A stretch of DNA of 23,928 nucleotides from Bacteroidota bacterium. GTDB taxonomy: Bacteria; Bacteroidota; Bacteroidia; Flavobacteriales_F; PHOS-HE28. The notes under the pieces were generated by a model. That model ran no database searches, was not told the origin of the DNA, and was given only the letters and a program-made list of their open reading frames with translations. Position numbers and translations under genes: made by a program. The stretch covers positions 1 through 23,928 of the forward strand of contig CAUJFM010000374.1 in the NCBI GenBank assembly GCA_963169595.1, read 5' to 3'. Of the stretch, positions 1 through 8,056 are shown piece by piece (position 1 is the first letter of the stretch; every line of letters starts with the position of its first letter).

Positions 1-1920
1 GCCATCGACTTCCGCATGCGCAGTGTGCGCCAGCGCTGGGGCCAGCCCTTCGGCGGGGCCCAGGTGCTGATGATCGGCGACCTCTTCCAGCTGCCGCCCG
101 TGGTGAAGGACGATGAATGGAACGTGTTGCGTCGCTGGTATGGCAGCATGCACTTCTTCGAGGCTCGCGTGCTGAAGGAGAGCGGCTACGCGCACATCGA
201 GCTGGACAAGATCTTCCGCCAGCAGGACGACCATTTCATCCGCATCCTGAACAACCTGCGCGACGACCGGGTGACCGCCGAGGACGTGGCGGCCCTCAAT
301 GTGCACTACCGTCCGCAGATCGATCCGAAGGACACCGAGGGCGTCATCACCCTCACCACGCACAACCGCACCGCCGACGAGCTGAACCAGCGCGCGCTGG
401 ACCAACTGCCCGGGCAGCTGCACCGCTTCGAGGCCAACATCGAGGGCGACTTCCCCGAGAGCATGTTCCCCGTGCTGCGCGAACTGGTGCTGAAGGAAGG
501 CGCACAGCTCATGTTCGTCCGCAACGATGCGGAGAAGGCCTACTTCAATGGGAGGCTCGCGCGTGTGGAGTCCATTTCGGGCGGGGTGATCACCGTGCGG
601 ATGATCGACACCGGCATGCCCTACAAGCTCAAGCGCGAGACCTGGGAGAACAAGCGCTATGTGGTGGACCCGGTGACCAAGGAGCAGCAGGAGCAGGTGC
701 TGGGCACCTTCGAGCAGTATCCCGTGAAGCTGGCCTGGGCCATCACCGTGCACAAGAGCCAGGGCCTCACCTTCGACCGCGCCGTGATCGATGTGGGGCA
801 GGCCTTCGCACCCGGCCAGGTCTATGTGGCCCTTTCGCGTCTGCGTTCCCTGGAAGGCCTCATCCTGCGCACCCGCATCGACCCCTCGGTGGTGACCACG
901 GACCGCGATGTGGTGGCCTTCAGCGAACGGCGCCACAGTCAGCAGCCCCTGCCCGAGCAGCTCCGCGAGCAACAGCGGCACTACCTGCAGGCCGTGCTCA
1001 CCAGCACCTTCGACCTGGGCGACCTGCTGAAGCGTGCCGAGTGGGTGCAGCGCGACCACACCGAGACCAACGAGTTCGAGGACGAGAGCATGAAGACCGC
1101 CCTCACGCGGTTCCGCGAACAGCTGGCGCGCGAGGAGGAGAACACACGGAAGTTCCAGGGGCAGCTCCTGCGCCTGCTGCAGGCGGGCGACCGCGAGGCG
1201 CTGTTGGACCGCATCCGCCGGGGCAGCGACTACTACGGGGCCCTGCTCACCGACCGCATGAAGGACCTGCTGCAGCACCTGGCCCAGGTGGAGCAGCTGA
1301 GCCGCACCAAGCAGTACAGCGAATCCCTGCGCGAACTGGACGGCATGCTGGTGAAGAAGCTCGCCCAGCTGGCCAAGGCGTCGCACATCACCACCTGCAT
1401 CCTGAACGGGGAGGAGGTGAGCCGTGTGCCCGACCTGGAGAAACGCATCACCTCGCAGCGCACCGCGATGGTGGAGGAGGTGCGCAACTGGGCGAAGGAG
1501 CACGCGCCGGAGACCACCCGCAAGACCGGCCGGAAGCGCCGCCGGTCGGACGAGGAGGGCTGGGAGGTGCCGGAGACCCCGGTGGCGCGCAAGGCTCCCA
1601 AGGAGAAGCGCTTGAAGGGCGAGACCTACCTGAAGACCTACGTGCTCATCAAGGAGGGCAGGAGCCTGGCGGACATCGCCGCGGAGCGCTCCATGTCGCT
1701 CAGTACCATCGAGGGGCACGCGGCGCGTGGCATCGCCGAGGGGATCATCAACATCGATGCCCTGATGCCCGCGGAGGAGCGTGAGACCATCGCCGACTGG
1801 ATGCGCGAGCACCCGGATAAGGGACTGAACGATGCGCGCAGCGAGTTCGGTGATCGCTTCAGCTTCGGGCAGCTGCGGATGGTGCAGGCCTTCGTGCGGA
1901 ACGAGCAGGAGGGGGACTGA
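1..1920 (+). CDS. PIF1-like superfamily 1 DNA helicase with C-terminal HTH domain (5' partial)
   Basis: This is an ATP-dependent DNA helicase of the PIF1/RecD-like SF1B group. The frame is open from base 1, so the true start, Walker A and the DE box lie upstream. The first residues here (AIDFRMRSVRQRW) are the usual stretch just after the DE box. Visible motifs: motif III GDLFQLPP at window residues 27-34, a UvrD/REP-type C-terminal lobe with AWAITVHKSQGLTFD around residues 246-260, and motif VI VYVALSRLRSLEGL around 275-288. A charged, probably coiled middle part follows. The last 95 residues (from about KGETYLKTY) resemble the helix-turn-helix domain found at the C terminus of some RecQ helicases (HTH_40 type), which probably assists DNA binding. 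The basic linker GRKRRRS near residue 510 fits that. It ends 33 bp from the convergent OmpA-family gene. Family assignment is firm; biological role (replication, G4 or recombination) is inferred. Confidence 0.92.
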   Translation, partial: AIDFRMRSVRQRWGQPFGGAQVLMIGDLFQLPPVVKDDEWNVLRRWYGSMHFFEARVLKESGYAHIELDKIFRQQDDHFIRILNNLRDDRVTAEDVAALNVHYRPQIDPKDTEGVITLTTHNRTADELNQRALDQLPGQLHRFEANIEGDFPESMFPVLRELVLKEGAQLMFVRNDAEKAYFNGRLARVESISGGVITVRMIDTGMPYKLKRETWENKRYVVDPVTKEQQEQVLGTFEQYPVKLAWAITVHKSQGLTFDRAVIDVGQAFAPGQVYVALSRLRSLEGLILRTRIDPSVVTTDRDVVAFSERRHSQQPLPEQLREQQRHYLQAVLTSTFDLGDLLKRAEWVQRDHTETNEFEDESMKTALTRFREQLAREEENTRKFQGQLLRLLQAGDREALLDRIRRGSDYYGALLTDRMKDLLQHLAQVEQLSRTKQYSESLRELDGMLVKKLAQLAKASHITTCILNGEEVSRVPDLEKRITSQRTAMVEEVRNWAKEHAPETTRKTGRKRRRSDEEGWEVPETPVARKAPKEKRLKGETYLKTYVLIKEGRSLADIAAERSMSLSTIEGHAARGIAEGIINIDALMPAEERETIADWMREHPDKGLNDARSEFGDRFSFGQLRMVQAFVRNEQEGD

Positions 1921-1953
1921 TCGCCCCCCTCCGCCACTGTCGTTGTCCCCCGC

Positions 1954-3708
1954 TCAGGAAGGACGCTGTCCCAGCTCGTTCAGGATCCTGCCGATCTCTG
2001 CGTAACTGCTCGGCTCGAAGCGCAGGGTGGGACGCTCGTTCGGCGTCACGGCCTGCCTGCACACATGCGCACGCCCGTCGATCACCGTGTAGGCGAAGAG
2101 CACGGCCGGTTCGTTGCGGGCCACGGGGGGGGAGCACAGTTCACCCACCGCATTGCGCTCCATGGACAGGAAGCTCCGGATCTTCGTGAACACCAGGTAG
2201 GCCTCCGTGCTCCGTGGAGGATCCCCCTTCGCGATCACCTGGTACTTCTGCGACTCCGGTAGGTTGATGAAGCGATCGCAATTGATCCAGCCGAGCTGCG
2301 CCGTGCTGAACACGTAGGCGTTCAGTCCGCCCATGTCGGCCGTGCCCATGCTGTCGGCGCGGAGCGTGTAGCGCTGCAGGCTCTCCGCACGCACCTGTTC
2401 CCAGTTCGCCACCAGTGAATCATAGCGTTGCCGGATGGGCGCGTACAGGGCATTGTAGCGGTCCAGCTCGGGTTGGTAGACGGTGTTGTACCACTGGCCA
2501 TATTCCGCATTTTTTGCGGTGCTCCAGGCGGCCATGCGTTCATGGTACCGTTGCAGGCGTTCGGGAAAGCTGCTGCATTCGGCCTCGTAGGTGGCCACTT
2601 TGCGTTCATACTTGTGCATCTGGGCGGCATACCGTTCCATGGCGGCAGCGTAGCGCATTTCGATCTTCGCTTCCACCCGCTGTGGCGCCAGGAACGACCA
2701 CCAGGGGCTGTAGGCCGTGTAGCTCTCCCGTCGCGGCCCCACCGGTTCGCGCGGCTTCACGGGTTCAACGGGTTTCACCGGTCGCCCCTTCTGGTCCTCC
2801 ACGTAGCGCGGCAGCCGGTACCTCAGTTGGGGCGGTGCCGGGTAGCGCGGCTCCTGCCAGGTGGTGACCACCGTTTCCTGCAAGGGCCGTCCAGTGGCGT
2901 TCCAATCGCGCCCGTCGCTGCTCAGGAAGAGCTCCATGCCCGGCATGCGGCCTGGTTGCGGTACGGCGATGTCCATGGGAGAGGCCGCAGCGAGCCGCAG
3001 CGCGTTGCCCTCCGCATCGCTGGCCTGCACACGCAGCATGCCGCCGGTCTCCAGCAGCTGTTCGCCGCTGCGGGTGGCCAGTTGGTGTGCCAGCATGGCC
3101 TGCAGCCCCAGCGCTTCGGTGAGCTCCACGTGCACGGGGGCCTGCACCACGCGGCCCTGTGCGTCCACAAAGGCATGGGCGGCGAAGCGCACCTGCACAC
3201 CCGCGCTACCCACGATGGTCTGGTCCTGCGAGGGGTCGATGATGAAGCGCTGCACCGTGCCCTCCATCAGTGCGCGCCGCAGCTCGTCCGTATCCGCGAA
3301 ATAGTGGCGCACATAGGTCACCACCACGCGGCGGTTCAGGGCCATGCCGGTCTCCCGTGCGTTGGAGGCCATGGGATCGCGTTCGCCATAGCGCTCCACG
3401 TTGACCAGCGAGGGGTCCGCACCGCGTGCAACGAGATAGCTGCGCACTTCTTCCGCGCGGGCCAGGGAGAGCGCCTCGTTGTAGGCCAGGTCGCCATCGC
3501 TGTCCGTGTGGCCCTGCACGGTGAAGTGGTGGTCGCCGGAGAGCGGGGCCACGGCCAGCAGGCTGTCGAGGCGGACCGCAGCTTCAGGCAGCAGGACACT
3601 GCGGTCCTTCTGGAAGTGGAGCAGGACCTGGAGCGTATCGGTGCTGGCGCTGGTGATCGTGCACAGCAGGAGGGCAACGAGAAGGAGGAGTTGGCGTGCC
3701 ATGGTCAT
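1954..3708 (-). CDS. OmpA-family secreted protein with aromatic heptad region
   Basis: A probable periplasmic or outer-membrane-associated protein of 584 residues that binds peptidoglycan. I start it at MTMARQ; M3 (3702) is equally possible, and an upstream in-frame ATG at 3753 would bury the signal peptide. Residues 3-21 form a signal peptide (ARQLLLLVALLLCTITSAS). The OmpA/MotB domain covers about residues 24-135, with a near-consensus TDSDGDLAYNEALSLARAEEV core. It is followed by a segment of the type common in Bacteroidota surface proteins (FIIDPSQDQTIVGSAGVQV... AFVDAQGRV... ETGGMLRVQA), then a Pro/Lys/Glu linker (PVKPVEPVKPREPVGP). Residues about 353-447 carry a Tyr/Phe/Trp every seven residues. 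The OmpA domain is N-terminal, whereas it is usually C-terminal. The C-terminal 130 residues are unrecognised. The gene stands alone: convergent with the helicase, and 118 bp downstream of the DUF1501 gene on the same strand. Confidence 0.88.
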   Translation of the reverse strand: MTMARQLLLLVALLLCTITSASTDTLQVLLHFQKDRSVLLPEAAVRLDSLLAVAPLSGDHHFTVQGHTDSDGDLAYNEALSLARAEEVRSYLVARGADPSLVNVERYGERDPMASNARETGMALNRRVVVTYVRHYFADTDELRRALMEGTVQRFIIDPSQDQTIVGSAGVQVRFAAHAFVDAQGRVVQAPVHVELTEALGLQAMLAHQLATRSGEQLLETGGMLRVQASDAEGNALRLAAASPMDIAVPQPGRMPGMELFLSSDGRDWNATGRPLQETVVTTWQEPRYPAPPQLRYRLPRYVEDQKGRPVKPVEPVKPREPVGPRRESYTAYSPWWSFLAPQRVEAKIEMRYAAAMERYAAQMHKYERKVATYEAECSSFPERLQRYHERMAAWSTAKNAEYGQWYNTVYQPELDRYNALYAPIRQRYDSLVANWEQVRAESLQRYTLRADSMGTADMGGLNAYVFSTAQLGWINCDRFINLPESQKYQVIAKGDPPRSTEAYLVFTKIRSFLSMERNAVGELCSPPVARNEPAVLFAYTVIDGRAHVCRQAVTPNERPTLRFEPSSYAEIGRILNELGQRPS

Positions 3709-3826
3709 GGGAATTGATCGTTGGGTAGGCCGGACCGATGAGCGTCCGTACATCCCTTAATGCGACCATTCCGAAAAGGTGACCCTGCACGGGCGACCCG
3801 CCGCGCGCGGCACTTCCGGTCCCGCC

Positions 3827-5404
3827 CTAAAGCACCTTCAACAGATTGCGCACCTGCTGCACGCCTTCGTTCTGGAGCCGGGCGTAGTACACACCCGCTG
3901 GCAGCGGACCCAGGTCCACGTCCACACGGTAGGTCCCTGCGGGCATGGGCTGGTTCAGCACGGTCTGCAGCAGTTGGCCCTGTTCGTTGTACACCTGGAT
4001 CAGCATGCGTCCGCCGTTGCTCACGTAGCTCAGGGTGGTGCGCTCGGTGAACGGATTCGGGTAGGCCTGCAACAGGCTGTCGCCGGCCCGCTGGTTGATG
4101 GCATGCACGCCGGTGCCGAGGCAGCCACTGGGGTCGATCACCTGCAGGGGCTGGTAGGTGTCCAGCAGCACGGTGTCGATGTCGGCGTCCGAGAGGCAGA
4201 ACCAGTCCTTCAGTACGCTGGCATACACCGACCGGAAGTCGTACTGCATGGCCAGGTTGGTCTGGAAGGTGGCCCCGGCGGGGATCTCCGGGTTGGTGCC
4301 GAACATGCCGGGGAGCACCTGGCTGCCGAAGAGGAACATGGGCAGCGCGCTGCCATGGTCGGTGCCCACGGAGGCATTGTCCACGATGCGCCGGCCGAAC
4401 TCGCTGAAGGTCATGCCCAGCACGCGGTCCTCCAAGCCCAGTAATTGCAGGTCGTCCTGGAACGCGTGGATGGCATCGCTGAGGCCTTGCAGCAGGTTGG
4501 CGTGCGTGCCCTGGGTGTGGTCGGTGGCCACCACCTGTTGGGCATGCGTGTCGAACCCGCCGATGCTCACCCAGTAGATCTTCGTCCGCAATCCACCGCA
4601 GATGAGTTGCGCCACGACCTTCAGTGCGGCGGCCAGTTCCGCACCCGGCTCGTTGCCGGTGGGGTAGAGGGTGCTCTGGTTGCAACCCGCCACGGCGGCC
4701 GCCTCGATCACATCGCCGTACAGGTCCGTCTGCTGCTGCACCTGGCGCACATAGCTGAGCTTGCCGCCGCTGCACAGCGCGCTGGCGGGGTCGTTGTAGA
4801 TGTTGTTCGACAAGTTCAGCGGATCATCCGTGTTGAAGATCGCCGTGGCCATGCTCACGCCCATGTACTGCAGGCCGGGACCCACCACGCCGCCCACCCG
4901 GATCGCCAGCGGGTCGGGCATGTCCTCATTGGGATAGCCGGCCGGATAGTTGGGGTATTCGAAGTTGAGGTAGCGTCCGGCCCAGCCCGAGCTCAGCAGC
5001 TGGTCGCTGTCCGCTCCGGTCTCCCAGATGTCCGTGGCGCGGAAGTGCGAGAAGTTGGGCTCGGGATAGCTCACGCCCTGGATGATGTTCAGCTTGCCGT
5101 CCTCCCACAGGTCGCGCAGGCCGCCCATGGCCGGGTGGAACCCCGTGCCGGTGAGGCCGGTGAGGGGCAGCACCGCGCTTTCGGGGATGAGCACATTGGG
5201 CCGCTTGGTGGCGAGCACACCGTATTGGTCCAGGGGGATCACGGTGTTGAGACCGTCGTTCCCGCCGAAGAGCTGCACGATGACGAGCACGCGGTCGTCA
5301 TCGGCGCTGCGCAGGGCCCCGAGCAGTGGACTGGAGAAGCCCCGAACGGTCAACCCACCGATGGTGGCGGCCGCCGAACTGCGGAGGAAGTTCCGTCTGT
5401 TCAT
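3827..5404 (-). CDS. DUF1501 family protein with Tat signal and T9SS type A sorting domain
   Basis: A 525-residue exported protein of the DUF1501 family (alkaline phosphatase/sulfatase-like fold by family knowledge; function unknown). I start it at MNRRNFLRSSAAATIGG because this gives a twin-arginine signal (RRNFLR) at the N terminus; an in-frame ATG ten codons upstream overlaps the preceding gene. Family landmarks include VLVIVQLFGGNDGLNTVIP near residues 40-58, EPNFSHFRATDIWETG, and the late segment MTFSEFGRRIVDNASVGTDHGSA. The last 80 residues form a T9SS type A sorting domain (starting AYPNPF, with LPAGVYYARL near the end), so the protein is expected to cross the inner membrane by Tat and the outer membrane by T9SS. 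It begins 4 bases after the stop of the DUF1800 gene and is surely co-transcribed with it. Confidence 0.93.
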   Translation of the reverse strand: MNRRNFLRSSAAATIGGLTVRGFSSPLLGALRSADDDRVLVIVQLFGGNDGLNTVIPLDQYGVLATKRPNVLIPESAVLPLTGLTGTGFHPAMGGLRDLWEDGKLNIIQGVSYPEPNFSHFRATDIWETGADSDQLLSSGWAGRYLNFEYPNYPAGYPNEDMPDPLAIRVGGVVGPGLQYMGVSMATAIFNTDDPLNLSNNIYNDPASALCSGGKLSYVRQVQQQTDLYGDVIEAAAVAGCNQSTLYPTGNEPGAELAAALKVVAQLICGGLRTKIYWVSIGGFDTHAQQVVATDHTQGTHANLLQGLSDAIHAFQDDLQLLGLEDRVLGMTFSEFGRRIVDNASVGTDHGSALPMFLFGSQVLPGMFGTNPEIPAGATFQTNLAMQYDFRSVYASVLKDWFCLSDADIDTVLLDTYQPLQVIDPSGCLGTGVHAINQRAGDSLLQAYPNPFTERTTLSYVSNGGRMLIQVYNEQGQLLQTVLNQPMPAGTYRVDVDLGPLPAGVYYARLQNEGVQQVRNLLKVL

Positions 5405-5408
5405 GGGA

Positions 5409-7079
5409 TCAGTGGAGTTGGGTCTCGGCCGCACCGGCCATGTCGAGGAACAACCACAGCAACAGGCTCGGCACCAGCTGGGCCGTCATGTCCGTGGTGG
5501 TGGGGTCGTTCACGTACAGCTCGTAGGCATCGCTCCAGTAGAAGTCGCTCTGCTGGCCCAGCAGCAGGTAGCTTGTCTTCAATTGGTTGCGCACGGCCAG
5601 GGAGATGGGCACGGCCATGAGCAGCTCCGCGGCCTCGGCCACCACCACGTTCGGGTCCATCGCGTTGCTGAACTGACCCACCAGCTGCACCAGGTCCGGC
5701 TTGAACTGCAGGTTGCGGCTCTCCGGCTGGAAGAGGTTGTTCGGGGTGGAGAAGCCCGTGTACAGGATGCCCTGCACGCTGAAGTTGCGCGCCGGATAGG
5801 TGGCCGTGTCCAGCCACACATCGTCGTAGACGGGGAACTGGTGGTAGGCCGACCAGCCGGCCACATTGGGCGGGTTCAGTACTTCCTGTCCGCAGTAGCC
5901 CATCAGCCAGTAGATGTCGCGCCACACGCGGTACCGGGCCTCGAACTGCTGCGGTGTGGGCATCGGCATGTCCAGCTTGCGGATCGCGCCGACCACGAGG
6001 TCCGCCGGGCTCATCACCATGCAGGCACGCACCTGTTCGCTGAAGAAATGGTCGCTGGTGAGCAGGGCGCGCACCACGATGCGCAGTTGGTCCGGAGCGG
6101 AGGCGTTGTCACGGAAGAGCTGCGCCAGGGGCTCGATCACACTGCTCTCCGTGGTGGCATCGATCTCCCCGTGCACGAAGAAGCGGTAGATCTCCCGGCA
6201 GATGAAGCGGGACACCTCCTCCTTGGCGAAGATCATGTCCAGGAGCGCGTTCAGTTCATTGGCGCCGGCATCCGGGCCGCTTTGGCCTTGGATCACCGTG
6301 TTGTTGAAGAATCCGCTGAAGACCTTGTTGGTGGTGTCGTGCTGGTTCTGGCGGAAGAAGGTGAAGGGCAGGACCGGATTGCCCAGCTGGTCCGTTTCGC
6401 GCACGGTCCAGCCGGTGAGCACACGGGCCGCCGCCTGCACATCGGCCTCGGTGTAGCCGCTGCCCTCGCCCAGGGTGAACAGCTCCATCAGCTCCCGGGC
6501 ATAGTTCTCATCCGGTGCGGTCACGGTGTTCAGATTGCCGTTCAGGTAAATGAGCATGGCACCGCTGGTGCTCACCTCGTACATCAGTTGCCGGAAGTTG
6601 CCCAAGGCATGCGTGCGCAGCAACTGGTCGTACGTAAAGCTCAACCGCGGGTTGAACACCTGGAACACTTGCGTGGGCATGTGGTTGTACCAGAAGAGCA
6701 CCAGCTTCTCACGCATGGTGCGGTCCTGATGCACCATCAGGCCGGTGCGCCACCACATGTAGCTCTGCACGCGGGCCCCGGTCAGTTCCACCAGTTGCTC
6801 CTCCGAGGTGCCGTAGCGTGGGGTGTCCACCCAGGTGCTGCCGAAGGCCACCTGCGGGTCGATCGCGTTCGGGTCCGGGGCGTTCGGTGGCCCGGCTGTG
6901 TAGGCCTTGATCGGCGGAGGCGCGTCGTTCGTGAAGTTGAGCAGGGCATCCACCACCTGGTCCAACGACTGGCCGTTGAAGTGGGCCAGGTCGGCCACGC
7001 TGCACCCGAAGAGCGTGCGTCGGAGCAGATGGGTCAGTTCGGCCCGACCGAACGGACCGGAGTAGGGAATGAGCGGCAT
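5409..7079 (-). CDS. DUF1800 domain-containing protein
   Basis: A 556-residue member of the DUF1800 family, which is very often encoded next to a DUF1501 gene; the function of the pair is not established. Characteristic segments visible here are FGRAELTHLLRRTLFG at residues 10-25, MREKLVLFWYNHM in the first third, NYARELMELFTLGEGSGYTE followed by VQAAARVLTGW in the middle, and the late NPPNVAGW. I see no signal peptide, lipobox or sorting domain, in contrast to its partner. The start at 7079 is the only ATG that keeps the N-terminal family segment close to the start. It is the first gene of the two-gene minus-strand operon, with a possible weak promoter about 40 bp upstream. Confidence 0.92.
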   Translation of the reverse strand: MPLIPYSGPFGRAELTHLLRRTLFGCSVADLAHFNGQSLDQVVDALLNFTNDAPPPIKAYTAGPPNAPDPNAIDPQVAFGSTWVDTPRYGTSEEQLVELTGARVQSYMWWRTGLMVHQDRTMREKLVLFWYNHMPTQVFQVFNPRLSFTYDQLLRTHALGNFRQLMYEVSTSGAMLIYLNGNLNTVTAPDENYARELMELFTLGEGSGYTEADVQAAARVLTGWTVRETDQLGNPVLPFTFFRQNQHDTTNKVFSGFFNNTVIQGQSGPDAGANELNALLDMIFAKEEVSRFICREIYRFFVHGEIDATTESSVIEPLAQLFRDNASAPDQLRIVVRALLTSDHFFSEQVRACMVMSPADLVVGAIRKLDMPMPTPQQFEARYRVWRDIYWLMGYCGQEVLNPPNVAGWSAYHQFPVYDDVWLDTATYPARNFSVQGILYTGFSTPNNLFQPESRNLQFKPDLVQLVGQFSNAMDPNVVVAEAAELLMAVPISLAVRNQLKTSYLLLGQQSDFYWSDAYELYVNDPTTTDMTAQLVPSLLLWLFLDMAGAAETQLH

Positions 7080-7119
7080 GCGGCTGGCGCTTGGTGGGGA
7101 TAGGACACCGGAACTGATG

Positions 7120-7127
7120 GAAAGTTA
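7120..7127 (-). promoter_or_regulatory. possible -7 element for the DUF1800-DUF1501 operon
   Basis: On the minus strand this reads TAACTTTC, one mismatch from the Bacteroidota -7 consensus TAnnTTTG, about 40 bp before the DUF1800 start. No clear TTG -33 element lies at the expected distance, so this is weak. Confidence 0.22.
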
Positions 7128-7245
7128 GATCGGTAGGGACCGGAGGTGCGGACCATTTTCGACCCGCCACCACCTAATGATCGTTCATGCTGGCCGTTCT
7201 GGAGCTGGAACGCCTTGGACCTTCGGTGAACCGTGCGTCCCTTCT

Positions 7246-7956
7246 TCAGGAGCTGAACCGGATGCTCAGCGCACCAGGCCATCCCTGCAGATGGAGCAGC
7301 ACCGTGCGTAGGAAGAACAGCTGACCGGCCAGTTCCAAGGTCTCCTCCACGGTATAGGCCACCACCACGCGAACATGGTCCTGGTCCAGATGCGCTTGCG
7401 CCGATTCCACCAGCTCCATCAGCAATGCGCCACTGACATAGACGACACCTGCGATCAGGACTCCCTTGCGGGTAACTCCCGGAAGCCGCCGGAGCCAGGG
7501 GAGCAGATAGGCCGCGACCCCGGTCAATAGCAGACTGTAGGGCACCACCCAGGCGAACTTCAGCAGACCGCCATACCCTTCGCCGACCAGTGCGCGCATG
7601 GACTTGTTCAGCTTCTCATGCACCTGTCCGGCCTCATCCGCGGAAAGAAAGAGGAGGACCAGTCCGGCAACGAGCCAGCCATGCCTTTCCGTCGTGGATC
7701 CCTCCTCGATACGCGCGCTCACCAAACAGAGGATGCCGTTCAAAAGCAACAGCAGCGCAGCAAAGTAGGAGGAGAGGTTCCCTTCGGCCCGCAGGTCGAA
7801 AAGCAGGTGCACCAACCGCGCCTTCGTCCAGCCGGACTCCAAGGCCAACCAGCTGAGCGAGTGCAGCACGACGATGCCGGCCGCCATGCCGACGACGATC
7901 CGAAGGACCGAGTTCGGACTGATGTGGATCGATCGGTTCAGGTCGGATGAGCGCAT
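7246..7956 (-). CDS. six-helix membrane protein of unknown function
   Basis: A 236-residue integral membrane protein that I do not recognise. I start at MRSSDLNRSIHI (7956); the open frame extends upstream but that part overlaps the divergent exonuclease III gene and has no protein-like features. About six hydrophobic helices are visible, near residues 12-35, 50-75, 85-103, 122-146, 155-178 and 197-225. Two of them carry polar patterns at similar membrane depth: SADEAGQVHEKL at the end of helix 3 and VEETLELAG in helix 6. These acidic and histidine residues could bind a metal or form an active site, but that is inference. It is divergent from xth (100 bp between starts) and 166 bp upstream of the DUF1800 gene on the same strand. 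Confidence 0.75.
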   Translation of the reverse strand: MRSSDLNRSIHISPNSVLRIVVGMAAGIVVLHSLSWLALESGWTKARLVHLLFDLRAEGNLSSYFAALLLLLNGILCLVSARIEEGSTTERHGWLVAGLVLLFLSADEAGQVHEKLNKSMRALVGEGYGGLLKFAWVVPYSLLLTGVAAYLLPWLRRLPGVTRKGVLIAGVVYVSGALLMELVESAQAHLDQDHVRVVVAYTVEETLELAGQLFFLRTVLLHLQGWPGALSIRFSS

Positions 7957-8056
7957 GAACGAAAGGCTGGTCGGGGTGAACGTATGAAACGTTCGGTACG
8001 CATAATGTTGACCTGAAGTTCGCATTGTCGGCCTGTCTGAGCGCATCTTCGCATCC

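Noticed and set aside
2428..3717. 429-codon plus-strand open frame opposite the OmpA-family gene
   Set aside because: Antisense shadow with His/Gly/Val-rich composition; the minus strand has a clear OmpA domain and signal peptide.
5082..7103. 673-codon plus-strand open frame opposite DUF1800/DUF1501
   Set aside because: It spans both real genes on the other strand and is rich in His, Gln, Gly and Val with no domain; explained by codon bias.
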